Of a stretch of DNA of 64,000 nt, positions 36,345-44,858 are shown piece by piece; the stretch's first letter is position 1; each line of letters begins with the position of its first letter. The notes under the pieces were generated by a model. The model was not told the origin of the DNA, made no database searches, and saw only the letters and a program-made list of their open reading frames with translations. The stretch comes from Mesorhizobium sp. (GTDB lineage: Bacteria; Pseudomonadota; Alphaproteobacteria; Rhizobiales; Rhizobiaceae). A program made the position numbers and the translations under genes. Location of the stretch: assembly GCA_004020875.1 (NCBI GenBank), contig SAPZ01000024.1:1-64000 (forward strand), read 5' to 3'.

Positions 36345-37520
36345 TCACGCAGCTGCCGGTCCGGCTTCACGCAGCAAATCGTCAGCTTTGTCCGTCTTCT
36401 CCCAAGTGAACTCAGGCTCTTCACGCCCGAAGTGTCCGTATGTCGCCGTCTTGCGGTATATCGGCCGTAAGAGATCAAGCATCTTGATGATGCCTTTCGG
36501 TCGGAGATTGAAAACCTCGAGAACAAGGCGCTCGATCCTTTTTTCCTCGATCCTTGCGGTTCCGAAGGTATTGACCATGACAGAAACCGGACTGGCCACG
36601 CCGATCGCGTAGGCAAGCTGAACCTCGCAGACCTCCGCAAGGCCGCTGGCAACGATGTTCTTCGCGACATACCGGGCGGCATAGGCCGCCGAGCGGTCAA
36701 CCTTGGATGGGTCCTTGCCCGAAAAGGCACCGCCGCCGTGACGCCCGGTCCCACCGTAGGAATCGACGATGATCTTCCGTCCTGTGAGGCCGCAGTCGCC
36801 GGCAGGCCCACCGACCACGAACCGCCCTGTTGGGTTGACCAGAAATCTGATCCCCGAAGTATCCAGGTGGGCCGGCAGGACCGGTTTTATGATCTCCTCA
36901 ATGACGCCTTCGCGGACCGTGGCTTGTGAGACCGCTTCGTCATGCTGCGTTGACAGGACTATGGTATCCAGCGCCACCGGGCGGAGCCCTTCGTAGCGTA
37001 CCGACACTTGAGATTTCACGTCCGGACGCAGCCAGCCAAGCTGTCCCGCTTTCCGGACCTCGGCCTGTCTTTTCGTCAAATGGTGAGCGAGTTGGATCGG
37101 CAGGGGCATCAATGTATCCGTCTCGTTGCATGCGAATCCAAACATGATGCCCTGATCCCCTGCCCCTTGCCCGAGATCCTGCCCTCGTCCTTCATCAACG
37201 CCCTGGCTTATGTCGGGCGACTGCTCGGTGAGGGCCAGAACGACGGCGCAACGTCGACCATCAAAGCCAATCGCATCATCGTCGTAGCCAATATCGAGTA
37301 TCGTATCGCGGGCGACTTGGCTGTAATCGATGTGGGCATGGCTGGTGATCTCGCCAGCCACAACGACCATCCCCGTCTTCACCAACACTTCACAGGCGAC
37401 GCGCGCCTTCGGATCGGTGCGCAGGACCGCATCGAGAATGGCATCGGAGATGTTGTCTGCCATCTTATCGGGGTGTCCCGCGCCGACGGATTCGGAAGAG
37501 AACACGAACTGCCTGGTCAT
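36345..37520 (-). CDS. metK: S-adenosylmethionine synthetase
   Basis: 391 residues, full length. Motifs: FSSESVGAGHPDKMADNISD at the N-terminus, GQGAGDQGIMFGFACNET, and GGGAFSGKDPSKVDRSAAYA, all diagnostic of MetK. It makes SAM from methionine and ATP. It lies 57 bases after glyA in the same orientation. Its base composition and wording are less GC-rich than the adenosine kinase and tdh genes downstream, hinting at a join near 36300. Rhizobia keep a housekeeping metK elsewhere, so this is probably an extra copy. Confidence 0.94.
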   Translation of the reverse strand: MTRQFVFSSESVGAGHPDKMADNISDAILDAVLRTDPKARVACEVLVKTGMVVVAGEITSHAHIDYSQVARDTILDIGYDDDAIGFDGRRCAVVLALTEQSPDISQGVDEGRGQDLGQGAGDQGIMFGFACNETDTLMPLPIQLAHHLTKRQAEVRKAGQLGWLRPDVKSQVSVRYEGLRPVALDTIVLSTQHDEAVSQATVREGVIEEIIKPVLPAHLDTSGIRFLVNPTGRFVVGGPAGDCGLTGRKIIVDSYGGTGRHGGGAFSGKDPSKVDRSAAYAARYVAKNIVASGLAEVCEVQLAYAIGVASPVSVMVNTFGTARIEEKRIERLVLEVFNLRPKGIIKMLDLLRPIYRKTATYGHFGREEPEFTWEKTDKADDLLREAGPAAA

Positions 37521-37577
37521 AAAAATGCCCTCGCTTCAAGTGCTGGAGTTAGTGAGGAGTTTCTGGATTGGGGTGGC

Positions 37578-38915
37578 TTATCGGTCGGGGATGCCGGGAA
37601 CATCGAACGCAGTGCAGAAGTCGGCAACGTCTCTTCGTACGCTCGCATGAACTTCCTGGTCATCGGGCTGGCGGCAGACCGAGTCGATGAAAGCGGCGAT
37701 CTGCACCATCTCCGTTTCGCGCATGCCCATGGACGTCACCGCTGGTGTCCCTAAGCGGATGCCGCTTGTCAGCGCCGGATGCCGCCGGTCGCCCGGGACC
37801 ATATTGAAATTCGCAATGATGCCTGCACGCGATAAGCGCTCCGCATAGGCTTTGCCTGACAGCGACCGGTCCCGAAGATCAAGGATCAGCATGTGATTGT
37901 CAGTGCCCCCGGTGACGAGTTCATAACCTCGCTCCAGAAGTGCCTGGGCCAGAGCCTTGGCGTTGTGGACGATCTGCTGACCGTAGACACGAAAGGACGA
38001 GTTCGCTGCTTCCTGCAAAGCGACGGCAAGCGCGGCGATAGTATTCATATGCGGTCCGCCTTGCAGAAGAGGGAACACGGCGCGGTCTATACGTTTGGCC
38101 AGATTGTGTTTGCTCTTCGGATGATGGAGGGGCTGATAACGGTCTTCATTCCTTGATAAAATGAAGCCACCCCGGGGACCGCGGATCGACTTGTGAGAGG
38201 TGCTGGTGACCACATCGCAATGGGACACGGGGTTCGGATGCACTCCTGCGACAACCAGGCCGCAGATGTGGGCGATGTCAGCCACCAGATACGAGTTCAC
38301 CTCCGAAGCAATTTCGGCCATTGCCGCGTAGTCAAAAATACGCGGATAAGCAGTTCCGCCGACCCAAATTAGCTTCGGGCGTTCCCGCTTGGCGGTCTCG
38401 CGCAAGTGGTCATAGTCAATTTGCTGTGTCTTTTCGTGCAGCCTGTACGGGACGCGCTGATAATCGCTGCCGGAAAAATTGACGGACCAACCGTGAGTCA
38501 GATGGCCGCCTTCGGGTAAAGGCAAGCCCATGACTTTGTCACGGGGGCTCAAAAGCGCGCGATAGACAGCCTGGTTGGCTGGCGAGCCTGAATAAGGCTG
38601 GACGTTGGCATGTTCACTGCCAAATAGCGCTTTCAGGCGCTCGATCGCGAGGGTCTCAAGCTCATCGACGATCTCGTTTCCGGCGTAGTAGCGCGCACCG
38701 GGGTATCCCTCGGCATACTTGTTGGTGAAAATCGACCCGGTCGCTTCCAACACCGCCGAGGAGGCAAAGTTCTCGGAGGCGATCAGTTTGAGAGTTGTCC
38801 GCTCCTGACGCTCCTGTCTTAGAAGCAGTTCGTGAACGCGGGAGTCGACGGCGGCTAAGTGAGGCCGCCCGTAAGTGTCGGGCTGCGCGATGGCGCCGCC
38901 GGCGGAGTTATCCAT
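37578..38915 (-). CDS. glyA: Serine hydroxymethyltransferase
   Basis: 445 residues. PLP enzyme: LKLIASENFASSAVLEATGS, NKYAEGYPGARYYAGNE, the PLP lysine in VTSTSHKSIRGPRGG, and MGLPLPEGGHLTHGW. It interconverts serine and glycine and charges tetrahydrofolate with a one-carbon unit. It begins 37 bases after an ArsR-type regulator gene and is followed by metK, so one-carbon supply and SAM synthesis are in one unit. Likely a second copy besides the housekeeping gene. Confidence 0.94.
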   Translation of the reverse strand: MDNSAGGAIAQPDTYGRPHLAAVDSRVHELLLRQERQERTTLKLIASENFASSAVLEATGSIFTNKYAEGYPGARYYAGNEIVDELETLAIERLKALFGSEHANVQPYSGSPANQAVYRALLSPRDKVMGLPLPEGGHLTHGWSVNFSGSDYQRVPYRLHEKTQQIDYDHLRETAKRERPKLIWVGGTAYPRIFDYAAMAEIASEVNSYLVADIAHICGLVVAGVHPNPVSHCDVVTSTSHKSIRGPRGGFILSRNEDRYQPLHHPKSKHNLAKRIDRAVFPLLQGGPHMNTIAALAVALQEAANSSFRVYGQQIVHNAKALAQALLERGYELVTGGTDNHMLILDLRDRSLSGKAYAERLSRAGIIANFNMVPGDRRHPALTSGIRLGTPAVTSMGMRETEMVQIAAFIDSVCRQPDDQEVHASVRRDVADFCTAFDVPGIPDR

Positions 38916-38952
38916 GGTAGTCGCGCTCCATTTGGACTGATCTATTTCACGA

Positions 38953-39297
38953 TCAAGCAGGCGGTCCCTTCAACCGCGCGTCTTGTATTGCTTCCAGGCG
39001 TTGTAGGTCTCTTTTATGATGGCCATCATCGTGGGGCAGGAGATCGACCACCAATTGAGCCAGCTCGCCATCCTTGCCTCCTGCTTGCATATGGTACGAA
39101 GACTGCGGACGTTGTTCGTTGCAGCAAAGAAAGTTGGCTCTGACCAGCCGCCGAACGTGGCGTCGAACCTGCTCGCGAGGCAGACCGGTAATATCGGCCA
39201 GCTCGCCGACGGTTAGATCCGCATGCGCGCAAAGGCCCAGGATTCGAAGGCGATCAAGATGCGCTGCCGTCCTTAGGCGATTTACCAGTGTCAACAT
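38953..39297 (-). CDS. ArsR-type winged-helix regulator
   Basis: 114 residues. The core LTLVNRLRTAAHLDRLRILGL followed by LTVGELADITGLPREQVRRH and LVRANFLCCNEQRPQSSYHM is an ArsR-family helix-turn-helix with the beta wing. There is no metal-binding ELCVCDL motif. It heads glyA-metK-adenosine kinase-tdh. In alpha-proteobacteria an ArsR-family protein, SahR, controls SAM-cycle genes, so a similar role is a reasonable guess; SahR often has an attached methyltransferase domain in this group, absent here. Confidence 0.7.
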   Translation of the reverse strand: MLTLVNRLRTAAHLDRLRILGLCAHADLTVGELADITGLPREQVRRHVRRLVRANFLCCNEQRPQSSYHMQAGGKDGELAQLVVDLLPHDDGHHKRDLQRLEAIQDARLKGPPA

Positions 39298-39529
39298 TGG
39301 TTAGCATCAACCCGGACGGGATGCAGCAAGCCGCTAGCCCTTCTATCCCCATCAATCCGCATGAGACCTCTCTCGTCATTTGCTGTAAATCCGCTGGTAT
39401 GGATGCTAATGGAAGATAGATCACAGTCCTTTCTACGACTAAGACGCCAGATATTGGGGCTAATGTACCACCTGACAGGAGACTACACTCACGAACATTA
39501 TGTGAATTTTTTTTAACGTTGCTGAGAAT

Positions 39530-39850
39530 CAAGGGGGAGGTTTGGCGAATGTCTCGCCGTCGACTGTCGAATCCTGCCCGACGGGATTATAGGGTGCGTA
39601 GCCTGCTTGTCCTTTCCACATGACCAGCGACGATGGGGCGAAGGCGGCAGACATAGCTCTGGAGCATGCTGCGGTATCTTTGGCCTGAAGCCGAGGAAGG
39701 CGGACCGTGGCTTCCGCGCCGCTGCCGGGAGCCCGCGAACAGGCCAAGTGGATCAGCCGGGTGTTGCCGTCATAGAGCGTGAGACCCAAAGCTGGCCAGC
39801 CGCGCCCTGAGGCTGACGCACCGCTCAGCGTCCACCTTGCTCTCGAAGCC
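39530..39850 (-). pseudogene. Group II intron-type reverse transcriptase remnant
   Basis: Joined across two or three frames the minus strand gives GFESKVDAERCVSLRARLAS, then LTLYDGNTRLIHLACSR, then RKPRSAFLGFRPK. This is the order seen in group II intron reverse transcriptase/maturases (GFE..DAE.F...L..RL..F.L.LH..KTRLI.FGR, then KP..F.FLGF). Only the part after the YADD region survives and it is frameshifted. No intron RNA ends were recognised. Confidence 0.55.
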
Positions 39851-40353
39851 CATCGGCATAGCGCCGATAACGACTTGACCGCGTGCGTGTCGACGAGCGA
39901 TCGGTGAGCGCAAGGATCGAGGGTGCAGTGCAGGATAATGCTGTTTTAAATCAGCGCTGTTTTCAGCCGACTGCCTTGAGCGTGGCACGAGGATATAGGC
40001 CCAAGGCAGGAGATCATCGTCTGCTGTTCGGGAGGCCGCCCTGGGCGCGCGACAGCCGTTCCTTCGGCTGCGCCGCTCCGCCACCATCCGCGCCGTGCCT
40101 TCCGGAGACCATTCCCGCTACCGGCCGGCGCCCGTGAAAACCTCGACCCGGCGCACCGGCTCGAGATGGCTGGGCTCAGCGTAACTCTGAAGTCGTCATA
40201 TACCGAAGTCTTCACAGACTTCGGACATCCCCCTCACAGTCCGATCCAGATGGCGTCAGGAACACCGCTTGCGTTGATGCGGATGAACCCCTGCTTGTGC
40301 CACAATGACCCTTATGTCAGCGCGCGAGCCAAAGCTTCCGCGCAAGGCGACGG
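39851..40353. other. Gene-free stretch beside nopX
   Basis: Only low-quality frames; may be further debris of the adjacent reverse-transcriptase element. Confidence 0.4.
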
Positions 40354-42288
40354 CTAGGATAAGGCAATGCCGACGAAGGGCACATTGCTTGCCACACTCT
40401 GGAATGATGGCATGCTCGGAAGGCCTAGGCTTTGCTCAGGGCCGCCTGCAAGGCGCGCTTTGAGGTTATTCACATAGCCTTCTGCGTAGTCCTGCGCCGT
40501 CGAGACCGAAAGATCAATGCCTGCCGCCAAGGCCTCTTCCATCAGGTGCTTTACGAGCCCATTTCGAATGGCCAGCTTGACCTCGGGGCCTGCGATAAGG
40601 CCGATCGCCTGCGCGGCCATATTGAGGCCAGCTTCCTCCAGCGCTCGCTTCATATCGCCTCCGTTAATGGCCGTACGCAGGAGATTGGCTGCTTGCGACT
40701 CAGCCTCGAGAACCATCGAGGCAAGATCGGCTACTTGTCCGAGGCCCGGAATGAAGCTGAGCAGTCCCACCGCCGTTGCCGCCAAGTCGAGCACTTTCGT
40801 CTCGATTTTGAGCACGGAGTCGACGACGTGCATGACGGCCCCGCCGTTCTTTTTGGCTGACTTAATGTCAGGCTGGTCCATCAGGCCCATCTTCATGTCC
40901 GCGACGGCATTCTGCTCTTCTGCGGTTTGGGCGCCGTGGGTGATTGGCTGCTGAACGTTGCGGTTCGCAGACGACATGTTTGTGCAAAAATGGGCAAAGT
41001 CTTTTTTGCTGATATTGCCGGAATCAACCGTATGCCCGCCGCCAAAGTCGAAGAATTTATGATGGGTCTTATAGCCCGTGATCGAATTGTTCAGGAGGCC
41101 AAACAAAAGAGGATCTGAAAGGAGCTGAGAGGCTGCTTCCCGCACTTTCGGATCAAGGCTCTTGTCGTCTTTCATTTTCGCCAGTTTGTCGCGAGTCAGA
41201 ACACCGCTTCCAAAGAACGTGTCCTGATGGTCCTTGATCATCTCGACCGTATTCAGCTCAGTTTGCGTGAGGCTCATCGACGATGAGGCGACTTGCAGGA
41301 AATCCTCTTTGTGCATCTTCCCTTTCGAGCCACCGCACAACTGGTTCCAAGCATCGGGGTGATCGAGGAAATATTGCGCCGCCGCAATGACCTGGGGCGG
41401 AAATTTGCCGTTTTTCGATTCGCCGCCGACCATTTTCTTGAACTCATCCAGACTCAGGTCCTTGGACAGATTTTCGGAGTACCGGTAAAACTCCCGCAAG
41501 GCATCGCTCAAGGTCATGACCGAAGGCTGCAAACCTCCGCTGCCGTCGGATGGTATGTAGTTCTGCTCGTAGCTTCGCGCTTGGGCTTCCTGAAATGCAG
41601 CAACTTGTGGGTGGTGGTTTGAAAATCCGGCCAAGTCCTTGGCGTTGATCTTGCCTCCACAGCGGCCGTCGCCCTGCGAGCCAATCGCATAAAAAAGTCC
41701 CGAATCCTGCTGCAGTCCCTGGATCGCCGCTTTCAGATCCGGTGGCGTAGAGGGATCATTGGCTTTGTCGGTCAACGACTTCCAAGTAAGCGGGCATTGG
41801 TCCTTGTGACGGTTGAGTACCGCAACAATCTGCAACTCAGCCGTGGTCAGCGACCCACCGTTCCACGTGATTCCGGGGCTCGGCCTGGGAGCCGGCTCGA
41901 TCTTCGGAGTGACGCCGAGCAGATGTTGGGCTTCAGTCGCCTTGGAGCGTTGCGATTGGTCCTCCTTGAGAGCCGCCCTCATATTTGGCGGCAGCAGATC
42001 CAGTGGGTGTTGCTCCAAGCCATTCAATGTCAAGACATCCGGTGCCAGATGGCCCAAAGGGTCCTGCCGCAATTTATCCATTGTCGAATCAAGATTCGAC
42101 GCTGGCAGATCCCCTTGCGCGAAAGAGCCGGGCTTGTCTGCCAGCACACAAGTGGACAGCATCGCTTCGAAGCACGATGCACTTTGCTGATGCTGGGTCG
42201 CAAAATGGGAAACTTTCAGGCCCGGCCAACCCCTTGCGGACTGTAGCGAATTTGAGCGGTAGAAAGTTGAAAGATTACTGGCCGACAT
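40354..42288 (-). CDS. nopX: NopX (NolX), T3SS translocon protein
   Basis: 644 residues. It matches the NolX/HrpF type: N-terminal secretion region without a signal peptide, repeated calcium-hand-like blocks (GGSLTTAELQIVAVLNRHKD, GKINAKDLAGFSNHHPQ, GVLTRDKLAKMKDDKSLDP, SGNISKKDFAHFCTNM) and two hydrophobic stretches near residues 520-560 (LDLAATAVGLLSFIPGLGQV and MAAQAIGLIAGPEVKLAI). It is secreted and thought to form the pore in the plant membrane. A tts box lies about 215 bases upstream. rhcC1 is upstream on the same strand, the nolW-nolX order. Confidence 0.92.
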   Translation of the reverse strand: MSASNLSTFYRSNSLQSARGWPGLKVSHFATQHQQSASCFEAMLSTCVLADKPGSFAQGDLPASNLDSTMDKLRQDPLGHLAPDVLTLNGLEQHPLDLLPPNMRAALKEDQSQRSKATEAQHLLGVTPKIEPAPRPSPGITWNGGSLTTAELQIVAVLNRHKDQCPLTWKSLTDKANDPSTPPDLKAAIQGLQQDSGLFYAIGSQGDGRCGGKINAKDLAGFSNHHPQVAAFQEAQARSYEQNYIPSDGSGGLQPSVMTLSDALREFYRYSENLSKDLSLDEFKKMVGGESKNGKFPPQVIAAAQYFLDHPDAWNQLCGGSKGKMHKEDFLQVASSSMSLTQTELNTVEMIKDHQDTFFGSGVLTRDKLAKMKDDKSLDPKVREAASQLLSDPLLFGLLNNSITGYKTHHKFFDFGGGHTVDSGNISKKDFAHFCTNMSSANRNVQQPITHGAQTAEEQNAVADMKMGLMDQPDIKSAKKNGGAVMHVVDSVLKIETKVLDLAATAVGLLSFIPGLGQVADLASMVLEAESQAANLLRTAINGGDMKRALEEAGLNMAAQAIGLIAGPEVKLAIRNGLVKHLMEEALAAGIDLSVSTAQDYAEGYVNNLKARLAGGPEQSLGLPSMPSFQSVASNVPFVGIALS

Positions 42289-42489
42289 TATGCATCCTCA
42301 GACGTGACGTTGAAATCCCCACAAGAGACCCCGACAGAAGATCCCTTGCGTTTCACAAAATTCGACAATTCCAAGCGTCGGCAGGTCACGAATGCGCCTG
42401 CCCTGCCTTCAATTGCTGTGTTCCGGGCCGGCTCCAAGGTTCGGTCCAACACAATGGCCGGAGTCACCGCGAGAGCTGCCGGGACTCAT

Positions 42490-42523
42490 CATGAGCGGAT
42501 TAGCTTTCGAGAAACTGACGAGT
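42490..42523 (-). promoter_or_regulatory. tts box of nopX
   Basis: The minus strand reads TCGTCAGTTTCTCGAAAGCT, then AATCCGCTC. It is the best match in the window to the TtsI site (GTCAG-TT-TCGAAAGCT) and lies between the rhcC1 end and nopX. Confidence 0.85.
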
Positions 42524-42589
42524 TTGCGAAGAGTTCACAAAGGGGTAGCCGCAGTCATGTTCTTCAGAGCTGCGGGAAATCCTCAATGT

Positions 42590-43288
42590 TCATTTCTTGC
42601 CCAGCTCAGGCTTCCCGCCAACGCTATCCTGTTGTGGGATGTCAGAAGAATAAGAAGCATCCGGTCGTCCGTCGCGAACGACCGTAGTGGAGGAGCCGCG
42701 AAACAAGATCAGCACTGATTCCTTTGGCGTTGCCGCTATGTGAGTCTGCGCCTGCGCCTGCGCCACCAAGCCGTTAAAGGTCTGCTCCACGAGTGCGACG
42801 AAGCGCGGTGGACCGGAAACGAAGACGAGGCCATTGCCTGGCACGGGTTTGACCACATAGCGCTCGTCGGAGATATCAAGCTTGTCGAGAGCCCCCTTGA
42901 ACGCATCGAAGCGAATCGACGTCATCAAAAGCATTCGAGTTTGCGATTCTTGTGCAGCAGACACATAGAGCACAAGGCCGTCATAGTACCATTGTAGACC
43001 GTAAAGGTTCGTCAAGCGGTCGAGGAACGCGCGCGGTGGCAAATCAGGCATACGTCCGCGAATTCGCCCCTTCACCGCAGGACTGATGTTGACCCTGATA
43101 TTCAGGTTGTTGCCGAATTCCTGCAACGCTGCAGCGAGCTCCTGATCCAGAACCGTGTATCTATAGGGTGTCGCCGGAAGGGACAGCGGGACTGCATGCG
43201 CCGGGTGAATCCCGGTGGACAGAAAAAACCCGGCACAAAGAAGTCTCAAAACATGCAGGGTGACGGGTTGGATAAGCGTTCTCGGCAT
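42590..43288 (-). CDS. rhcC1: RhcC1 (NolW), N-terminal part of the T3SS secretin
   Basis: 232 residues from ATG 43288 (an ATG six codons earlier is possible). A signal peptide (LRLLCAGFFLSTGIHPAHA) is followed by the SctC N0 domain (YTVLDQELAAALQEFGNNLN, RGRMPDLPPRAFLDRLTNLY, LQWYYDGLVLYV) and one N1-type repeat (MLLMTSIRFDAFKGALDKLD, PGNGLVFVSGPPRFV). It ends before the membrane-pore domain, which RhcC2 supplies. This split is characteristic of rhizobial T3SS. It diverges from nopB. Confidence 0.92.
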   Translation of the reverse strand: MPRTLIQPVTLHVLRLLCAGFFLSTGIHPAHAVPLSLPATPYRYTVLDQELAAALQEFGNNLNIRVNISPAVKGRIRGRMPDLPPRAFLDRLTNLYGLQWYYDGLVLYVSAAQESQTRMLLMTSIRFDAFKGALDKLDISDERYVVKPVPGNGLVFVSGPPRFVALVEQTFNGLVAQAQAQTHIAATPKESVLILFRGSSTTVVRDGRPDASYSSDIPQQDSVGGKPELGKK

Positions 43289-43375
43289 GTCGCACTGATA
43301 AACCAAACGCTGAAATCATCACAAGTGACTAAATTGCCGAAGAGATTTTAGATTGTCGAAATGACGCCGCCGTTA

Positions 43376-43405
43376 GTCAGCTTGTTGTCAGCTTGCCCCC
43401 CTAGG
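43376..43405 (+). promoter_or_regulatory. tts box of the nopB-rhcU operon
   Basis: GTCAGCTTGTTGTCAGCTTG followed by CCCCCCTA matches the site including its C-rich 3' end, 71 bases before nopB. Confidence 0.8.
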
Positions 43406-43475
43406 AGTGTTGCGCCGACACCGGGTGATGAATGGGCGGGGCTCGCCCGGTCAGAGAGAGCAACCGAGTCCTTAC

Positions 43476-43985
43476 ATGATGATGCCTGTCACGTCGATCT
43501 CTGCCACTCTAACGGCTGGCCTCCCCAGGGTCGGATCACCGTCGATTGTCGAGCAGGCCCAGTTTGAGCGCGCCTTAGGGCATGCAGCCGACTCGCTGAA
43601 AAACGATGCCGCCGCGGGGCCAGCGAGTGCGGCGCCAGTTGCTGCGGCGATGGATGTTCAGCGCGCGGCTGCGCCGACGAGCGGCATGGGCGATCGCGTG
43701 TTGCAGACGATTTCCTCCCTATATCCACACAACACTGTTTCCTTCCCCGCGCTCGACCATGACATAGCCCTTTCGAAGGGCGCTCTACCGGGACCGGCGC
43801 AGAAGCTTCCCGTTCCAGGTGAGGCGGGAACCGGAATCTCGGGCATTCCCCAACAAGGGCAAGACTTCGAAACGATGATGGCTGGTCTTCGGGATGTTTA
43901 CAACGGCGTCACCCAGGTGGCGCTTATCTCCAAAGGCGTCAGCGGCGTCACATCATCCGTGAATAAACTTTTGAAGGAAGGCTGA
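43476..43985 (+). CDS. nopB: NopB (NolB), secreted T3SS needle/pilus-associated protein
   Basis: 169 residues from the first of three ATG codons at 43476; the frame opens at 43407 but that part is not conserved-looking. Ala/Gly/Pro-rich with no signal peptide, then LQTISSLYPHNTVSFPALDH, and a C-terminal helix (FETMMAGLRDVYNGVTQVAL). First gene of the nolBTUV order, between a tts box and rhcJ. NopB is an extracellular component of the T3SS pilus; function follows from the family. Confidence 0.85.
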   Translation: MMMPVTSISATLTAGLPRVGSPSIVEQAQFERALGHAADSLKNDAAAGPASAAPVAAAMDVQRAAAPTSGMGDRVLQTISSLYPHNTVSFPALDHDIALSKGALPGPAQKLPVPGEAGTGISGIPQQGQDFETMMAGLRDVYNGVTQVALISKGVSGVTSSVNKLLKEG

Positions 43986-44021
43986 ACCGCGCGCATGATT
44001 GGCTTGGCCGAGGGCGAAATC

Positions 44022-44858
44022 ATGCGTGGCCTGTCAGGGTGGCGGTCGGTTAGACTTGTCATGCTGCCAGTTCTCGTCGCCCTCACTGCTTGCAAAGCCG
44101 ACCTCTACACGCAATTGCAAGAGCGTGAGGCAAATGAAATGCTCGCACTTCTTGAAGACAACGGGGTCGCCGCGATCCGGGTGGTCGCCAAGGATGGAAC
44201 CAGCACGATCCAGGTTGACGAAAAGCTGCTCGCCTTCTCAATCAACCTTCTGAACGCCAAGGGGCTGCCGCGCCAATCCTTCAAGAACCTCGGTGAGATA
44301 TTCCAAGGATCAGGCCTGATTGCCTCGCCGACCGAAGAGCGTGCCCGTTACGTGTATGCCCTGAGCGAAGAGTTGTCGCGGACGATCAGCGATATCGATG
44401 GCGTTTTTTCTGTACGTGTTCACGTCGTGCTGCCGCATAACGACCTTGTGCGAGCCGGTGCCACGCCATCCTCGGCCTCGGTGTTTATCAGGCACGACGC
44501 AAAAACAAATGTCGCGGCTCTGCTGCCAAAGATAAAGATGCTTGTAGCCGACAGCATCGAAGGCCTGTCCTACGATAAGGTGGAAGTGGTTTTGGTGCCG
44601 GTAGAACGTTCCGCACACGAGCAACGGCCCGATCCGACTGCTGTTTTGCCACAAGCATCACTACCTCTTCCTGCGCCACTTCTGGCGACCGTAACAGGTT
44701 TTGCCGCAGCCGTATTCGCCGTGGCCTGTTATCTCTTGATCGGCGTTGTTACGCGTCGGCGCAAGCAATCAACCGGCGTTTCCAAGGTCGAGGGGCGCCG
44801 GGATGCTTCTGCTGTCGAGGCCATTCGCAAAAGAATGCCTGCAATTGGACGTGGGTGA
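44022..44858 (+). CDS. rhcJ: RhcJ (NolT), inner-ring lipoprotein of the T3SS (SctJ)
   Basis: 278 residues from ATG 44022, which has GAGGG about 7 bases upstream and gives a proper signal (RLVMLPVLVALTAC, lipobox cysteine); an ATG at 43995 is the alternative. Then QLQEREANEMLALLEDNGVA, ring-building domains (VHVVLPHNDLVRAG, SSASVFIRHD, VEVVLVPVERS) and a C-terminal membrane helix (LATVTGFAAAVFAVACYLLI). It forms the periplasmic MS ring with SctD. nolU begins inside its 3' end. Confidence 0.93.
   Translation: MRGLSGWRSVRLVMLPVLVALTACKADLYTQLQEREANEMLALLEDNGVAAIRVVAKDGTSTIQVDEKLLAFSINLLNAKGLPRQSFKNLGEIFQGSGLIASPTEERARYVYALSEELSRTISDIDGVFSVRVHVVLPHNDLVRAGATPSSASVFIRHDAKTNVAALLPKIKMLVADSIEGLSYDKVEVVLVPVERSAHEQRPDPTAVLPQASLPLPAPLLATVTGFAAAVFAVACYLLIGVVTRRRKQSTGVSKVEGRRDASAVEAIRKRMPAIGRG

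Noticed and set aside
36366..36380. TCGTCAGCTTTGTCC
   Set aside because: Inside the conserved metK coding sequence; chance match.
35231..36811. 526-codon version of the adenosine kinase frame
   Set aside because: The extra N-terminal part lies over metK and is arginine/serine-rich; the family start is at 36244.
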